This document shows positions 1 through 12,416 of a DNA stretch of 64,000 nt, piece after piece. This DNA comes from Kryptolebias marmoratus. Taxonomy: Eukaryota; Chordata; Actinopteri; Cyprinodontiformes; Rivulidae. Each line of letters starts with the position of its first letter. The stretch's first letter is position 1. A model generated the notes under the pieces. It was given only the letters and a program-made list of their open reading frames with translations, was not told the DNA's origin and made no database searches. Where the stretch lies: positions 18,321,981 to 18,385,980 of the forward strand of contig NC_051444.1 of assembly GCF_001649575.2 (NCBI RefSeq), in the 5' to 3' direction. Both the position numbers and the translations under genes were made by a program.

Positions 1-870
1 GTTTACTTTTATTGTGGTCATTTATAAAGCTGTTGGTTGGTTTAACTAATTATCATTATTCATAATAATATACTGGAACAAAAAGTCATAGCTGAAAAAG
101 CGTTTCATTATTCAGTTTTTATTGATGTTAGACGATGATCCGATGCATGTAAAATTAATAAGGTGACGAAACACTCCGGTGGCCCCCCCCACCTAGAAAA
201 TGAATCCGGCGCCACTGCTCTGTAGATAAAGACACGCAGTGTTCCAAGCTTTAAACTGCATGATGTTGGTACTGATAATATCAATATTTGAACTGATCCG
301 CATACTCCTACTTCAATGGCTCAAAAGTTGGAAGAAATGCAACATGACTGTTCAGACTGCAGTACATTGGTAAAAACATTGGATATGTATCTGATTTAGT
401 ACCACATATTAAAGTGCCCTGGTTCAAATTTGAAAAAATTGGATTTGTCATGTTCAGACTGTCATAAAAAATATTCTGAAATGGGTGGCATAAATATTGG
501 ATCTGGGCTACTTTTACTTGAAGTGTGAACACAGCCATTGTCTCAGCTCAGAACGTATGACAGAAACACAACTGATCAGTTGGTGATATTAAAATGTTTA
601 TAAATTGCACTTTAGTGTTTATGAATTCAAGTGAAACCAGCGATTGTGAACTCAGCTCTGCGCAGTGTTCTAACCTGCTGCCTGGTGCAACATGAATGCT
701 AATTAAAAATAACACACACAAACTGCAGAAAGAAGAAAGGCAAAGAGGTCATGTTATTCCACTACTAACTTGACATTCTTATCCATGTTGAGGCAAAGTA
801 TTTTGTCTCAAATTAAGCAACGTAAAAGTGACACTAACTGCGTAGTTTTAAACATAGTGCTCACAACATT
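1..870. other. Gene-free stretch, no clear content
   Basis: AT-rich DNA in which I see no gene, RNA gene or recognised transposon. Short open frames have no family resemblance. A C-run (184-191) is the only low-complexity feature. Confidence 0.4.
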
Positions 871-872
871 TT

Positions 873-918
873 GGGGGTGGGCTCATGGGAGTCTGTTGGC
901 TCCCATGAGCCCACCCCC
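873..918. repeat. Perfect 19-bp inverted repeat (hairpin)
   Basis: The left arm at 873-891 reads GGGGGTGGGCTCATGGGAG and the right arm at 900-918 is its exact reverse complement. The loop at 892-899 is 8 nt. The arms are much more GC-rich than the flanks. It is not part of a transposon end that I recognise. Confidence 0.85.
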
Positions 919-1299
919 AGCTCTTGACAAAGGTATATCTTTGCTCTGGCCCAGCGGAGCTGATGGCAAGTTAGCAGCAGTTGTTTTTTATGCCAATGCC
1001 AGAGTTTTCAGCAGTGGAAACAGAAAGATCTGGTGCTAAGGAAGCTCTGGCTCTGGCTCTGGTTTAGCGTTTTAACCCGTTTAGTTGAAAAGCCCGCCTT
1101 ATCCCGTGTATTGACCGCTAACTGCAAACATACTCTGTGAACACCGGATGGCCCTCTTTTAGATTGTAGACCACTTATCCACTCAAAAGCCCTGTGTTGC
1201 CTGTTTTTATAGGTTGTAGTATGCCAATTCCTGCTTAAAGACAAAAAAAATCTGTTTTGTCAGCTTATCATAATCAAAAGTTGATAAGCATACAGCTAT

Positions 1300-2960
1300 G
1301 AATGAAGCAGCTAAGAAGAAAAGTTTGTTCAGCTACAACATGCAACGGAAACCAAAGAAGCCAGGTTAATTTCATCAGAGGTGAATCAACAAAGATCTTT
1401 TGCGGTTCATGCTGTTGTGAGTTTTCATTTGGCCACGGAGGTGAGACTGACATAACTCAAAATGTTTCCACTGAAATGCCACACATCCTAAAGGTGTTAG
1501 CAACAATGATGCATTCTCAGTTGCATCTGTGGCAGACTATGGCGAAATCAGATCATCCTGATTCAGCTACAATGCGACAGATTGTCTTCTCAAGATAAAT
1601 GGTGTTTGGTTTCATGACTTTGTTTAGTGAAGACAAAGCACTAACGGTAAGGTGATTACAGATATTTTAGATAATCTTTCCATGCTTGAAGTTGCAGAGG
1701 TGGAGAAAATTGTGTCCAGTGTGTATGAGATGTTTTTCAAGGTCTGAAGGAGTGCAGATCAAGTTACCCGACTTTATGAAGATGGTGATATAACAGCTAA
1801 TGGCATACATTAGGCTTTAATAAACTGTTTGGAAAAGTATGAACTAGATACTGAATGATTAATAGCCTTTGCCACAGATAATGTTAATGTCAACTTTGGA
1901 CTACATTACTGTGTTTATGAGTTACTGAAAGGCTTTCATGTTCTGAAAGCTCACTTTCTAGCTCACATAGCACACAACACCTTCAAGCATCCCTGTGATC
2001 ATCTGTCACTGAATACTGAGACGTTCTTGTAAAAAATCTACAACCACTTTTCAGTGTCTGCATCCTGAAGAGAAGAACTACATCATTTTTTGTCTTTGTT
2101 GACATTGAATGGCGTGAAAGCTTGCACTTGATGGATCTTTCTTCATCCAGCTGTAGATTGTCTCCTGCTCTTACATCATACTTCAGGTGTCTAGTGCCAC
2201 AGGGCAGGTCTCCCCTTAAAGAGGATTTTTTAAGAGTGAAGAAAAGGAGCTACTGTGATTTATTTGTGCTTTGTCTACAATGAGGGATATGTTTCTGACT
2301 GGCTTGTTAAAAAGTGCAAGGAAAGAAAAACTGCAAATATAAGGAAGCTATATGGGAAAATGAGGAGCAGCAAAAAACAAGCATTTTTTATTACTAGATC
2401 CAGCTGCTGATGGACCAACTAGTGCCAACTCAAAGCTTCAAGCAGTAGCATGACTGCTACTGCATACATTCATAAGGGATTTGAAATTGGTGACACTAAA
2501 ATTGATTATTCCTTCTCTATCTTTCAGAGACCTAATGCAGGTAGTCGATACCCACCGAAATTAATAAAGACTCCTGCAATGCCTGTATTGAGAGAACAAC
2601 TTTATTTTTTTGACCACTGTGTTTTGAATTGTGCCTGTTGTCTGGATCACATGTCAGTTTGAGGGTGATGCCATGAAAATCACAATCGACACAAACCAAT
2701 TTTATGAGGAGCTCTGAACTAGCAGTGAAGAAATTCAGAAAGTCAGACACAATTCAGTTAAATCTACAACTAAGAAGAGGCTGATAGTTTTCCAAACATG
2801 ATGAAAGCCAGCATGATGAATTTGTGTCTCATTTGTCCCCAATGTACCAGGCTGAAATGTATTTGAGAGGGTCAGATTCAAGAAGCAGATGCAGAACAGA
2901 GCTGATCCAAAGTGTATTGTAACTATCTGTGAGTTGCAACTTCTTCTGTAAGAACTTCCC
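1300..2960 (+). pseudogene. Decayed hAT-superfamily transposase (BED-finger type)
   Basis: An open stretch at 1302-1598 encodes a BED-like zinc-finger start with the segment CGSCCCEFSFGHGG. Downstream, in shifting frames broken by stops, come segments typical of hAT-derived proteins. These include DNVNVNFG near 1878 (like the D-N-x-S-V-N-Y/F-G block of the RNase H-like domain), a HIAHNTFKH block, and KIYNHFSVSAS followed by REELHHF near 2038-2095. The block that normally reads as a TRWLSLLPAVERL-like segment survives only as LHPAVDCLLL. Frameshifts and stop codons rule out an active protein. The exact hAT lineage is uncertain and no terminal inverted repeats were located. Confidence 0.7.
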
Positions 2961-3837
2961 TATAGTTGGGGATTATTGAATCAGTCAAGAGCAGCACAAA
3001 AACCTTATAAAAACCAGAAGAATCTAGTCCCCTCTTCTTACTTGTTTAATATAGGGTATTGTGAATCTTTTTTTCATAGAAAATGTCCAAATTTCAATTT
3101 ATATCAAAAACAAGAAAATCATACCATCTGGCTATGTAAAACACAAGCTATACACTCTTCCCTTGGTGCACACATGTTCAGATCCTGGGCTGCCTAAATT
3201 GCCAAAGAATAAGAGGATGAAGAATGGGATTAATTTTGAACAGAACAAAGTTGAAATGCAGCAAAGCAGATGTAAGTGGGTTGCACGCCCACTCATAGAT
3301 GCAAAGTTATGCTTATTGATAGGACTGAGGTGCAAAGTTACTCTTTTACAGCAGTGTTTAAAGAGATGTGTGCATAGTAACTCAAGTTAAATGTTTTAAA
3401 TTCATTTCATGAAGAGCCACTGTAGAGGCAGAAAAAAATAGACAAGTTTATTTAAATAAACGTGAAATAAAAAAATGCTGCAAAGGCTGATGGTCTAAAG
3501 CAAGTTCAAGAGGTCTGAGCGAGGCAGAAACGTGGCTGGAGGTTACATGACGAAATAGCCAAAAACAAAGAAGAAGACCTGGAGGTAAACCTGCTGTGGG
3601 GAGTAGGAGGCAGATGTGAAATTTAATCAACTAAATCCAGGTTTGTAAAGAAAGCAGAAACTAAAACTACATAATGGGGAGACTGCTAAATAACACTGCT
3701 GATAAAACTCACAAAATACAAAACATGAAACCATAAACAAAAAGGTAACACTGATAATGGACTATAATATTACAAAAATCTCATCATTATTTAAAAGCAA
3801 AAGATACAAAAATCTAATTAAAATGAGAAATGCTTCC

Positions 3838-4366
3838 TCCAGGTTGGGGGTGAGTCACTGCCTCCAGCCGAGGAGTTTAAGTGTCTCAGTGTCTTGTTCA
3901 CTAGTGATGGCAGCAGCCAGGATGAGGCAAGAGATAGACTGACAGATCAGGGCTTTGTCTGCAGTAATGAGGTCTTTGCTTTGGTCTTTTGTGGCAAAGA
4001 GGGTGTCGACCTGAAGGATGAAGCTCTCAATGTATTGGCTTTTCTATGTGGTCACAAGATTTGGATCATGATGAAAATAAAAAAAGAGATCCTAAATACA
4101 AGCAGCTAAAATGAGCTTCCTCAATTGGATGAGGTGGTTCAGGCACTTGTTTAGCCTCCTGGACGCCTCCCTCTGAACATTTTTCAGGCACATCACACTG
4201 GGAGGAAATAGCAGACCCAAAAGTTGCTGGAGGAATCATGTATCCTCTGTGACCTGAAATAGCCTTGATATTCCCCAGCAGGAGCTGGAGAGTGTTGCTG
4301 GGTGAAGAGATGTCTGGATTTTCCTCCTGGACCTGAGGGTGGATAAGAGAAAAAAATAGATGGATG
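3838..4366 (+). mobile_element. Non-LTR retrotransposon 3' fragment (copy 1, degenerate)
   Basis: The DNA matches, with many changes, the same 3' end of a fish LINE seen at 15,765-16,520. The shared blocks include gaggagtttaagtgtctcag, cttgttcac.agtgatgg, ggaggtggttcaggcac-type text and cctcctggacgcctccct. It ends in a short tail of ATGG repeats near 4355-4370. Internal sequence is deleted and the frame is broken. This is a 5'-truncated dead copy. Confidence 0.75.
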
Positions 4367-4839
4367 GATGGTATATAACCGAAAAAACCATGACAGTTAC
4401 AGTTACTGGAGTAAAACTACTGTCATTGGACATCTTTATTCTAAAGATTATTTGTATATAAATCCTTGTACTGAGTGATTGTGTATGTAGAAAGAGAGAA
4501 CATTACATGCTTCACAATTATCTTGGAATTAGTGAGAGTAGAAGAATTAAAGACTGAAAACTTCAGTCTGCACTCTGTAGAGTAGTGTGTAATTACAGGA
4601 TGACAAGAACAGAACTAGGGTCACTAACACATAACACAGCCTACCACTGCTATGTATTTACCAAATAACAGGGTTCGAACAGAGGTGAGGGTGTCATCTG
4701 TGTGTTTTGTTTTGTTTTTTTCCATACTGGACCATATAGGTATCACTACAACAAAAAATGCATGCAGTTTACTTTTTTTTAATTTAATTGTTGTCTTTTG
4801 CAATGTACTTATGAAGTGCTTTACATGTAATGGTACCCG

Positions 4840-4905
4840 CAAGGGCTGCATGGTGGTGTAATGTTAGCAAGGTCTTGGGTTTGAATCTCCATAGTGAAAC
4901 TTTTT
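4840..4905 (+). repeat. SINE-like head segment
   Basis: The text gggctgcatggtggtgtaat, followed by gttagcaaggtcttgggttt and gaatctcc, matches the tRNA-like head of an abundant fish repeat that normally continues into the ctgtgtggagttt body. That body appears only at about 5,372, so this copy may be interrupted. Confidence 0.55.
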
Positions 4906-5131
4906 TTCCAAAACAATCCTTTTATTTGTCATTTCTATAATATATTCTATTTCTATAATATCCATTGTAAACAGAGCACTGTTTCTAGAAATGTCATCAT
5001 CACACAGAAGCACCAAAAATGACCAAAATGTTATAATAACCATATGGCGCTGTAATGCTGCTAAATGCACCAAACCAGGAAACAAGTTATGGAACATGCA
5101 TAAAGCTTGCACGCTTGGTGTGAAATGTAAA

Positions 5132-5163
5132 CACAAGAAGAAGAAGAAAAAGAAGAAGAAGAG
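5132..5163 (+). repeat. (GAA)n-type purine microsatellite
   Basis: About 30 bases of imperfect AAG/GAA repeats, interrupted by one AAAAAG unit. Confidence 0.8.
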
Positions 5164-5369
5164 GGCAGCCTCGTGTTGTAGGTTAGTGACATCATTTTGT
5201 TAAAAGGCTGTCTGACAAAATGCACAAATGTTGTTGTTGTTTTTTACTATTTCAAAAAAATACTTTTTTTTTACTGCTTAAAAGCAGTTTCCATGTGGAT
5301 GTATGGTTGATACAATAAAAAACTTTTGTGTAATCACAAAAAATATTCTTGTACAGACGGCCCATCAGG

Positions 5370-5692
5370 TGGTATTTTTCTGTGTGGAGTTTACACGTTC
5401 TTCCTGTGAACGCGTGGGTTTGTTACAGATACTCCTGGTTTCCTCCCACAAACCAAAAACATGCATGTTAGGTTAATTGGTCACTCTAAATTCTCCCTAG
5501 GTGTGAGTGAGAACATGACTGGTTGCCTGTCTCGTTTGTCTCTAAGTGGCCCTGTGATGAACTTGCCACCTGTCCAAGGTGTCCCCCGCCTCTCGCACAG
5601 TGACTGCTGGAGAGAGGCACCAGCTCCCTCTGTGACCCTGCACGAAAAGCAGGTAAAGAAAATCAATGGATGAATGGATGGATGGATAGTCT
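5370..5692 (+). mobile_element. Dispersed fish retroelement body with ATGG tail
   Basis: This is a well-known teleost repeat body. It contains ctgtgtggagtttacacgtt, a tcctcccacaaaccaaaaac-like block, catgcatgttaggttaattg, a diverged copy of the usual gatgaactggc..cctgtcc block, and ends in ATGGATGAATGGATGG. It is colinear with the head at 4,840-4,905 once a roughly 460-bp intervening stretch is removed. I assign it to a SINE/LINE-tail family without naming the family. Confidence 0.7.
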
Positions 5693-8600
5693 CCCACTGA
5701 TGTCATGAATCCTTAAACACAAATCACCTTTGTTCAACCTGCTTTTTTTTACAGAAACGGTCACATATTCTCTACCTTTTATTACATTTGCATTCTACTT
5801 TTAGTGCTTTCCTCCGCATCCTTTTCAGCATGCTGTCCTCTGCTTCAGTCTTATTCTAATTTTCCACCATCTTAAACTCAGCATGTGGAGGTTGCAGAGA
5901 GATATACTCAAGCCTTTACTCCCATTAACCAACTCTCTTACCTGTTGAGTGTGTTAAGATGCTCTTAAAAACACCTAAAACCTCCCCAATCCTCAGCGTA
6001 GCCAAGATGCAAACAGCAACCTGAGACATGAAAGCAGGTGGTCAGCAAATTGACTTTGCCCTCCGCCTCCTCTCTTCATCACCTTACCACTACCTCAATG
6101 TTACAGTGCTGAGCTGTGGACTTGTGGACTGTAAAGAGGTTTAGGTGCAAACAAACAGCCCATTTAGCAGCATCTCTCTTCCATTTAGGCCATCATTACA
6201 GCCCTCAAGGCCCTGGCTCAGCACTGAATTATGAATTAAGTTGTCAGGAGAGCCTTTGGTTATGAGCTGTGGGGGTCATTTAAATTTAATTTGAAAAGGG
6301 ATTCTGTTAGGAATGTATGCTCAGCAAGCTCCCGTGGAACTTCTCCCTCAGAGTACAGAAGGCTAAGTACTGACAAGGGTAAATGCAATAAAAATGGCTG
6401 GAAGAGCATTGACTAGCAATAATAATGCACAGGGCTTGATGGGATGAAAGCTATGAAGACAGTTACGTCAACTTAAGCTGTATTTAAAATCATTTCCAAA
6501 GTTCAGAATAATTGCCTTCAGTTGAATTTTTTTGTGGTTTAGCTGCTTTTGCTGTCAGATGATTACCGGAGGTGTTTCCTCACCTCATATGATTAAAAGT
6601 TAAGCACAGACAATACCTTACAAATATTACAAGCTAAAGGTGTTCTAGGCTACTACCTAGCAGCATGAGGAAATTTAGTTTTATTGAACTGAATGTTTTC
6701 ATTGCAATAAACTGCAATGTGTTAAAAAAAAGTTTACATTTTATGATTAAATACAATTTTTTAAATGACTTATGCTACTGTCACACTTTCGTATTTTGCC
6801 AATTTTGATGTATTTTGAAAATTATTTTGTAACTAGGTCAAAACAAAAAAATGAAGTGCATGTTGTAAAAAAATTAAGTCTTGGGATGACGTTTGTGTAA
6901 CAATCTTGATGCGTTCCAACTGATTATTGCAAGTATGCCCATCATCTTCTTGCCAGGGTTTTCTGTTGCTCCACTTTGATGACTCTCAGTTTGGCAATTT
7001 GTCTTTTGTTTTCCTCATGTTCAAGTAAAGTTCAAACCAAACCCACAGCAGCAACTTGCACGTCGATTTCTTCCAGGTCCATGTTTGTCTAATGAATGAC
7101 AAGTAGAAACTGTTTGTCTTACGTGTAAAAGTTTTTTCGTGGAAATCGTACAATATAAAAACAAAACAAACACTTGTGTCATTGCACTCCTGATTAAGTC
7201 AAAAGTTCAGTAAAAACAAATCACTAGTTTGGATCTTTTCAATTAAAAGAAAAAAATAGAAATGACAAAGAAAATATATTCTAATTTATGTAAGCATTTA
7301 GATGCTTGTTTTTAGGCACCTGTTCACAAATGGCAGCCAAAAGTTGTTTTTATACTTTTCTGTATCCATTGCTCTCCCTGACTTGACAATGTCTCCTAGT
7401 GGCAGCTGGAGAAAATAGTTTTGGGTTCTGTTCTTGTACCTTTAAGGGAGATATACCGACAGAGAAATGTAATATAATGTTCACAACATGTCTTCATTTG
7501 TGTAAAATTATGGTTGTTTTTATTATAAAAACAACCTTTTATAATATATACAGGAAGTTTGTGCCAGTGTTGCTCTTTTATCTTTCTACCGAAGACCAGA
7601 ATGGTCAAATTAAACACTCAGGGGCTGCAATTTGTGTTTTTGTTTCTTGTGTGAGAAAGTGCATTTGTGTAGGAAAATAAAATTTGCTTTTAGATATGGG
7701 ACCATAGGATGTGCTGCTGTGGTGCACCGTGTCACAACATCCTGCTCAGTGAACCTTTAAGACTGGATGCAGCACATTAGGCTTAACGCTCTTACGAACC
7801 AAGCCAACAATCAGCTGTCAGGAACGTAGGGGGTGTTAGTGAATGTCTGCTGCCATTGTCTTTTCGGTGTGTAGCGCACCATCTGCACTGTCTGACTTTC
7901 TTTTTCGTTTTTTTTTTTTTTTCTCCAACTGAATTAACATGTTGAATCTGCATCGGGTCAGGCGCAAAGAGAGATCGCTCTGCTCTGCAAGTCAGTGCAA
8001 GAAAAAGAAGGTATCAGTGACAACAGGAAGCAGACGTAAAAGTTATGTTATCAGCACATGCCTTGAATGTATGTCTATAGGCAACAGTGCAATGTGCAGT
8101 TACTCTGTTTTATATTAAAATACCTAATTTTTGGCTCTTTATTCTTACTTAAAGTTTCTCCTGATGTCAAAACAAATTGTCCAGTAACATTTTTGCCTAT
8201 TTTCTTATCATGGGTTCTCCTGGACACTGATCTACTTATCCAGGAATTAATTTTTCATATGTATCAACTATGAGCCTAACTTTCAAATATTCTTCATTTT
8301 GTCTTTATTTTCATTTCCAGCACAAAAGCTTTTAGTTTGAAACTCAGCTGGGCCTTTTTGGAGTTTGCATGTTCTTTTCATCCTGTGTTTTTTGTTTTTC
8401 TTTGGATTTTGATCTGTGACTGAACAGGCAAAATCAAAGCACACATGATATACTGTTAGAAAGCATTTAGTAAAAGGTAATTATTTATGATATCATGTCA
8501 GAAAGCTGTGTTAAACACAATATATATTTTGTTTGATGTGATTTTATTAGTGAATGTTGTAAACTGTTGGCGAGTCAGCATATTCAATTTAAAACATGAG

Positions 8601-11057
8601 CCTGGAGTAATTTTTTAGTCAAATTAATTGCCCATACATGTTATTTTTTGTGCTTACAATTTTAAAATTATAAATAATATAATATAATAGTAATAAAATC
8701 CAACCTCTTTGAATGTCACCTTGTCAATGTTATAAAATGCAAACACGGGATGTCTAGGGGGTATTGCAATGTTTAAAAAAAAATTGTAGTTTGAAGAGAA
8801 TGTAATTCAACTAAATAGTGCAGGGACAGTTTGAGTTCATCCAAATCGCTCACACGACTGATTTAAAAGCATTGATTTTGTTCCTTTCCAGTGACCAAAG
8901 TCATCCTTAGTGCCTTTATAGATTTATTTCAAACATGTTCTGTGTTTCTTTTTGTAACTTGAATGTCTTATAGGTCTTATGGACTCAGATCAAGTTATGG
9001 AAACTACTGGGCTCTGTTGCTAGAATCTAAAATGCAGAAGATGAAGTGCCAAAGACAGACGGTTATGAAATGGGTCTTGTACAACGGCTGCCACAATGCA
9101 TGCAGTATGCAGCACAGTCTAACAAAGTCCCCCAGGCCTTCCTATCAAAACCACTGTGTCTTTCATCATTACAGAAATGTTCAGCAGCACTTTGAGAGAA
9201 AGATACAGACGCCTCTTCATCTGGGGAGCATAGTGTGTCGTTCTGTTTGCAGTCTCTGTTAACAATGACAGCTCCATCTTAAGTAACCCTCAGCGCCAAT
9301 GTTTCGCCTAACAAGCTGCCGGACAAGACTTTGACTTTACCACCTTTCTCTGCCAGATGTTCGGCCCTGCCGCAACAGCTGTTGTCCCTCAGATCCCGAG
9401 AGACTTTGGACGAGAGCTGCTGCCAACGCAGGGCTGTTCAGAAATCCCTCAAGGACCATTGGTTGTCATCGGAAAAGGTCTTTGGAAGGGGACTCATCCT
9501 TTCACAGGCCGCTGCCAACAAAATATAAAATATCTGCACTAATCAGTGGCTACAGTGCATGTCAGTGCATGTGTGAAAGGCTTCATTTTTTATATTTAAA
9601 CCTCCTAAAGAGCACTTATCTGATTGGGCTTCATCTGATTTTGTGCTGGCAGCTGCTCTACATTTGTAGCTTTTTAATCAAACCCCCCCCTCCCCACTTT
9701 ATACATTTTTATACAGTGTTGAACCCATGAACTTGTTCCAGCCTCGTTCCATATGCTATCAGTGACCTGAGGGTGTGATGACGCACACACCCAGCTGATG
9801 GTGGGTTGAAAATTGCTAATCCAAACAGCCAGCCGGATGGCATAAAGGCTTGGAGAAGCACAGGAGAAGAAGGAAGTTGGTGTCAGTAGAGGGGTCATCC
9901 ACCCCAATGTGATGCCATCTCACTACACAGCAAGATTTGACCTTAAACCACCTACTGTTCAGTTACAATTTTGTTTTTCTTCCCGCACCCTGCCTACAAG
10001 TCCAGCACTGTAACCCTTTTGTTGTCTGGCCAGCCTCAGTTTCCCCACACGGCTAAACCCACTCAGCAGTCTGTTTCGGATTGACAGCTCCCAGGGAAAG
10101 TGGGACAGATCTGGGCAATCTGAAGGAGGTGGCAGATCCAGACAGCCGGAGACAGGGGAGGAGGACTCGACCTGCAGGGCTGGAAGTCTGCCTGCCAAAC
10201 ACAGTATGAACGGATCTGTGTGTGTGATAGAGCGGGTGAGGCGGGGGGAGTGGGAGAGACGGAAGGAGGGTGAAATGGGTTGACGTAGAGAAAGAACAGA
10301 AAGACAAAAAAAACTAAATATTTAATTTAAAAAATGTGTCTTATGCTAAATGTCAACTTATACGTTAAAGGAAGGAGTCACAGCAACAATATATTAGAAT
10401 GCAAACGGCTGACAGTGATACAGTTTAGGAATGAAGGGATGAGATGGAGGAGGTGAGAAGGAAGGATAAACAGAGGTGTGGAGGACCAAAACTTGTTCCT
10501 GCCGAGTGGAGACGAGGACAGGATGAGCGTCTGCCGTCTCCAACTGTTCCACCGAGACAACACAGCCTGCTGTACCACTCACAGACCTGCTGGAGCCGGA
10601 CTAACACAGACCGAGAACAGCAAAAAAATTAGACACGGATCACTTCGTTTAGGATTTAATCCTTTACTTCATCAAAACATGCTTAAACAAAGTTAGAGTC
10701 CCCTGCCCACTAACTCTTCTGCAAATTAATCTTTATAAAATTACAAATATCAGATAGTGACATTTTTTTAACCTTTTGCTTGCCTTCAATTCATGACCAT
10801 TCTTAGGTCTTAAGCTAGTAACTTACTGGGCTGTGACTGTTGGAGACGAATTGGCAACACAAAATAGTAGGAAAATACTTTTTTAGGGGTTTGTTGCAAT
10901 GAAAATCCTATAAAGAAAGTAAACATTTTACCAACAGAGTAAACAGATCCTGGCTTCTGTGGAGAACCTCAAACGTAAAGCAAGTCTCGCTTTGTCTAAA
11001 TTTATTTTCTCTATATAACTTTTTTTTGTGTGTTGCATGAATTAATTAGCATTGCTG
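5693..11057. other. Gene-free stretch, mostly single-copy in appearance
   Basis: I recognise no gene here. A poly-T run lies at about 7907-7922. The segment from about 6010 to 6310 has even base composition and AT-rich homeodomain-like words (ATGAATTAAG, TTTAAATTTAATTT), resembling vertebrate conserved non-coding DNA. The open frames at 9331-9542 and at 10,050-10,640 have no family resemblance. Confidence 0.35.
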
Positions 11058-11215
11058 AATATAGTTAGGGCAAGGTAAGGCGAGGCAGCTTTATTTGTAA
11101 GGCACATTTCAGGAAAAGGGCAACTCAAAGTGCTTTACATAAACAATTAAAAACACTGCGACAAAGTGCAAAAGAACAATAAAAGCATACAGAAAGATAA
11201 AAATTTCTAATTACA
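11058..11215 (+). repeat. Dispersed teleost repeat (agctttatttgt...caaagtgctttacat type)
   Basis: The blocks aaggcgaggcagctttattt, ggcacatttcagg and caactcaaagtgctttacat, followed by an A-rich stretch with aacaataaaagca, are characteristic of a very common teleost interspersed repeat that starts with aaggcaaggcaaatttattt. No clean target-site duplication was found. Confidence 0.65.
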
Positions 11216-11961
11216 GAAGCTCAAAGAAAGGACATTTCATAAAATTAGAAACTAAAAGCAAGCCATGAAAAAAAAATTGGAGTAAAAGATTAAAGAATAT
11301 AAAATACATCATAAAATATTTCTTGAAATTGGAATTTGGAATAGTTGGAATAGAAACAAGCCTCTCAAAAAGTGTGTACATATGATTGTGAGCAGGATTC
11401 GTATTGGACTCTCCAATTTCATTTGAAATGTTTGCAGGGTTTCTGAGATTCCTCACTTGGGTCACAGAAGCTTACAATCTTTAAACTTGAGTTTTTAACA
11501 TGTTTTAAAATTATAATTATCAAATTATCAAATTATCAAGAGCACTAGTGGTGTATTTTGACACCTTCATGGAAGCAATGTGAAAAAAAAAACCAAAAAA
11601 AAACATCCCAAGGTGAATGTGAAGGTCCATATTGATCATAAGCAATAATCATTGAAAAACAGCTTAAGATCTGCCCATCTTCATTTGAAAAATGTATTCC
11701 AGTTGCTTATATCATAACCATGAGGCAAAATTCAGTAAGGCTGCAACAAAAAGATTTTCTAGTCATTTTAAATCACAAACTAGTTTCCAACAGTCGCAGC
11801 TCAGTGAGCTACTACCTTTACAATCACAGCACGTGAAATGTTAATTATTTGAAAACAAATGTGCTAAATCAAAAAGTGAAATAACTTCATTTGAATAACA
11901 TATTTATAAAATGCATTTTAGGTTGAAAAGACATCAAAACAATAACTGTCAGGGCTGAAAA

Positions 11962-12411
11962 TGTCAGGATCTGGGGGGGGTTGTGTTGAGTTTATGGTTT
12001 CTTTAATTCTGTTATTTGGTTCCTGTGTTTAGCCTGGTCTTAGTTCAGTTCTTGTTCCTTGTGTCTTTGTTTCGTGTCATCATTCACTTCTCCTCAGCCA
12101 GTCTCTTCTTTTCCTGTCACGCCCATCTTCACCTGAACCTAGTTGTAATCATTTCACCTGTGCCTACGTCCCCCTAATTACCCTCTGCTTTAAAACCCGG
12201 TCATCTCCTCCACTCACTCCTGGTTCATTGTCGCTTCATGCACTGTCTGGTTGTCCGTCTCATCTTGTGTCTCAGTTTTGGATTTTGTTATGTTTGGTTT
12301 TGCTGCCATGTCAGCCTTTGTTTTTTATTATCTTTTATTTTAATAAATCAGTGTCTTTTTAAAAGATGAGTCTGCGCTCTGGGTTCGCCTCCTTCTCCAC
12401 CTAACATGACA
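11962..12411 (+). mobile_element. Solo LTR with 5-bp target-site duplication
   Basis: The 450-bp element starts TGTCAGG and ends ACATGACA, so it has the canonical TG...CA ends and a short terminal inversion (TGTCA/TGACA). It is flanked on both sides by the same 5 bases, GAAAA (11,957-11,961 and 12,412-12,416). A TATA-like TTTAAAA lies at 12,189-12,195 and a polyadenylation signal AATAAA at 12,342-12,347, in the order expected of U3-R-U5. No internal retrotransposon sequence adjoins it. A 5-bp duplication suits Gypsy-type or retrovirus-like elements. This is a recombined, non-coding remnant. Confidence 0.75.
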
Positions 12412-12416
12412 GAAAA

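Noticed and set aside
9331..9542. Two overlapping open frames with GC-richer composition
   Set aside because: The translations resemble no protein, and no splice-supported gene model could be built around them.
10050..10640. Cluster of open frames on both strands in a GC-richer region
   Set aside because: Multiple frames are open at once, as expected from composition. No domain, start context or splice structure supports a gene.
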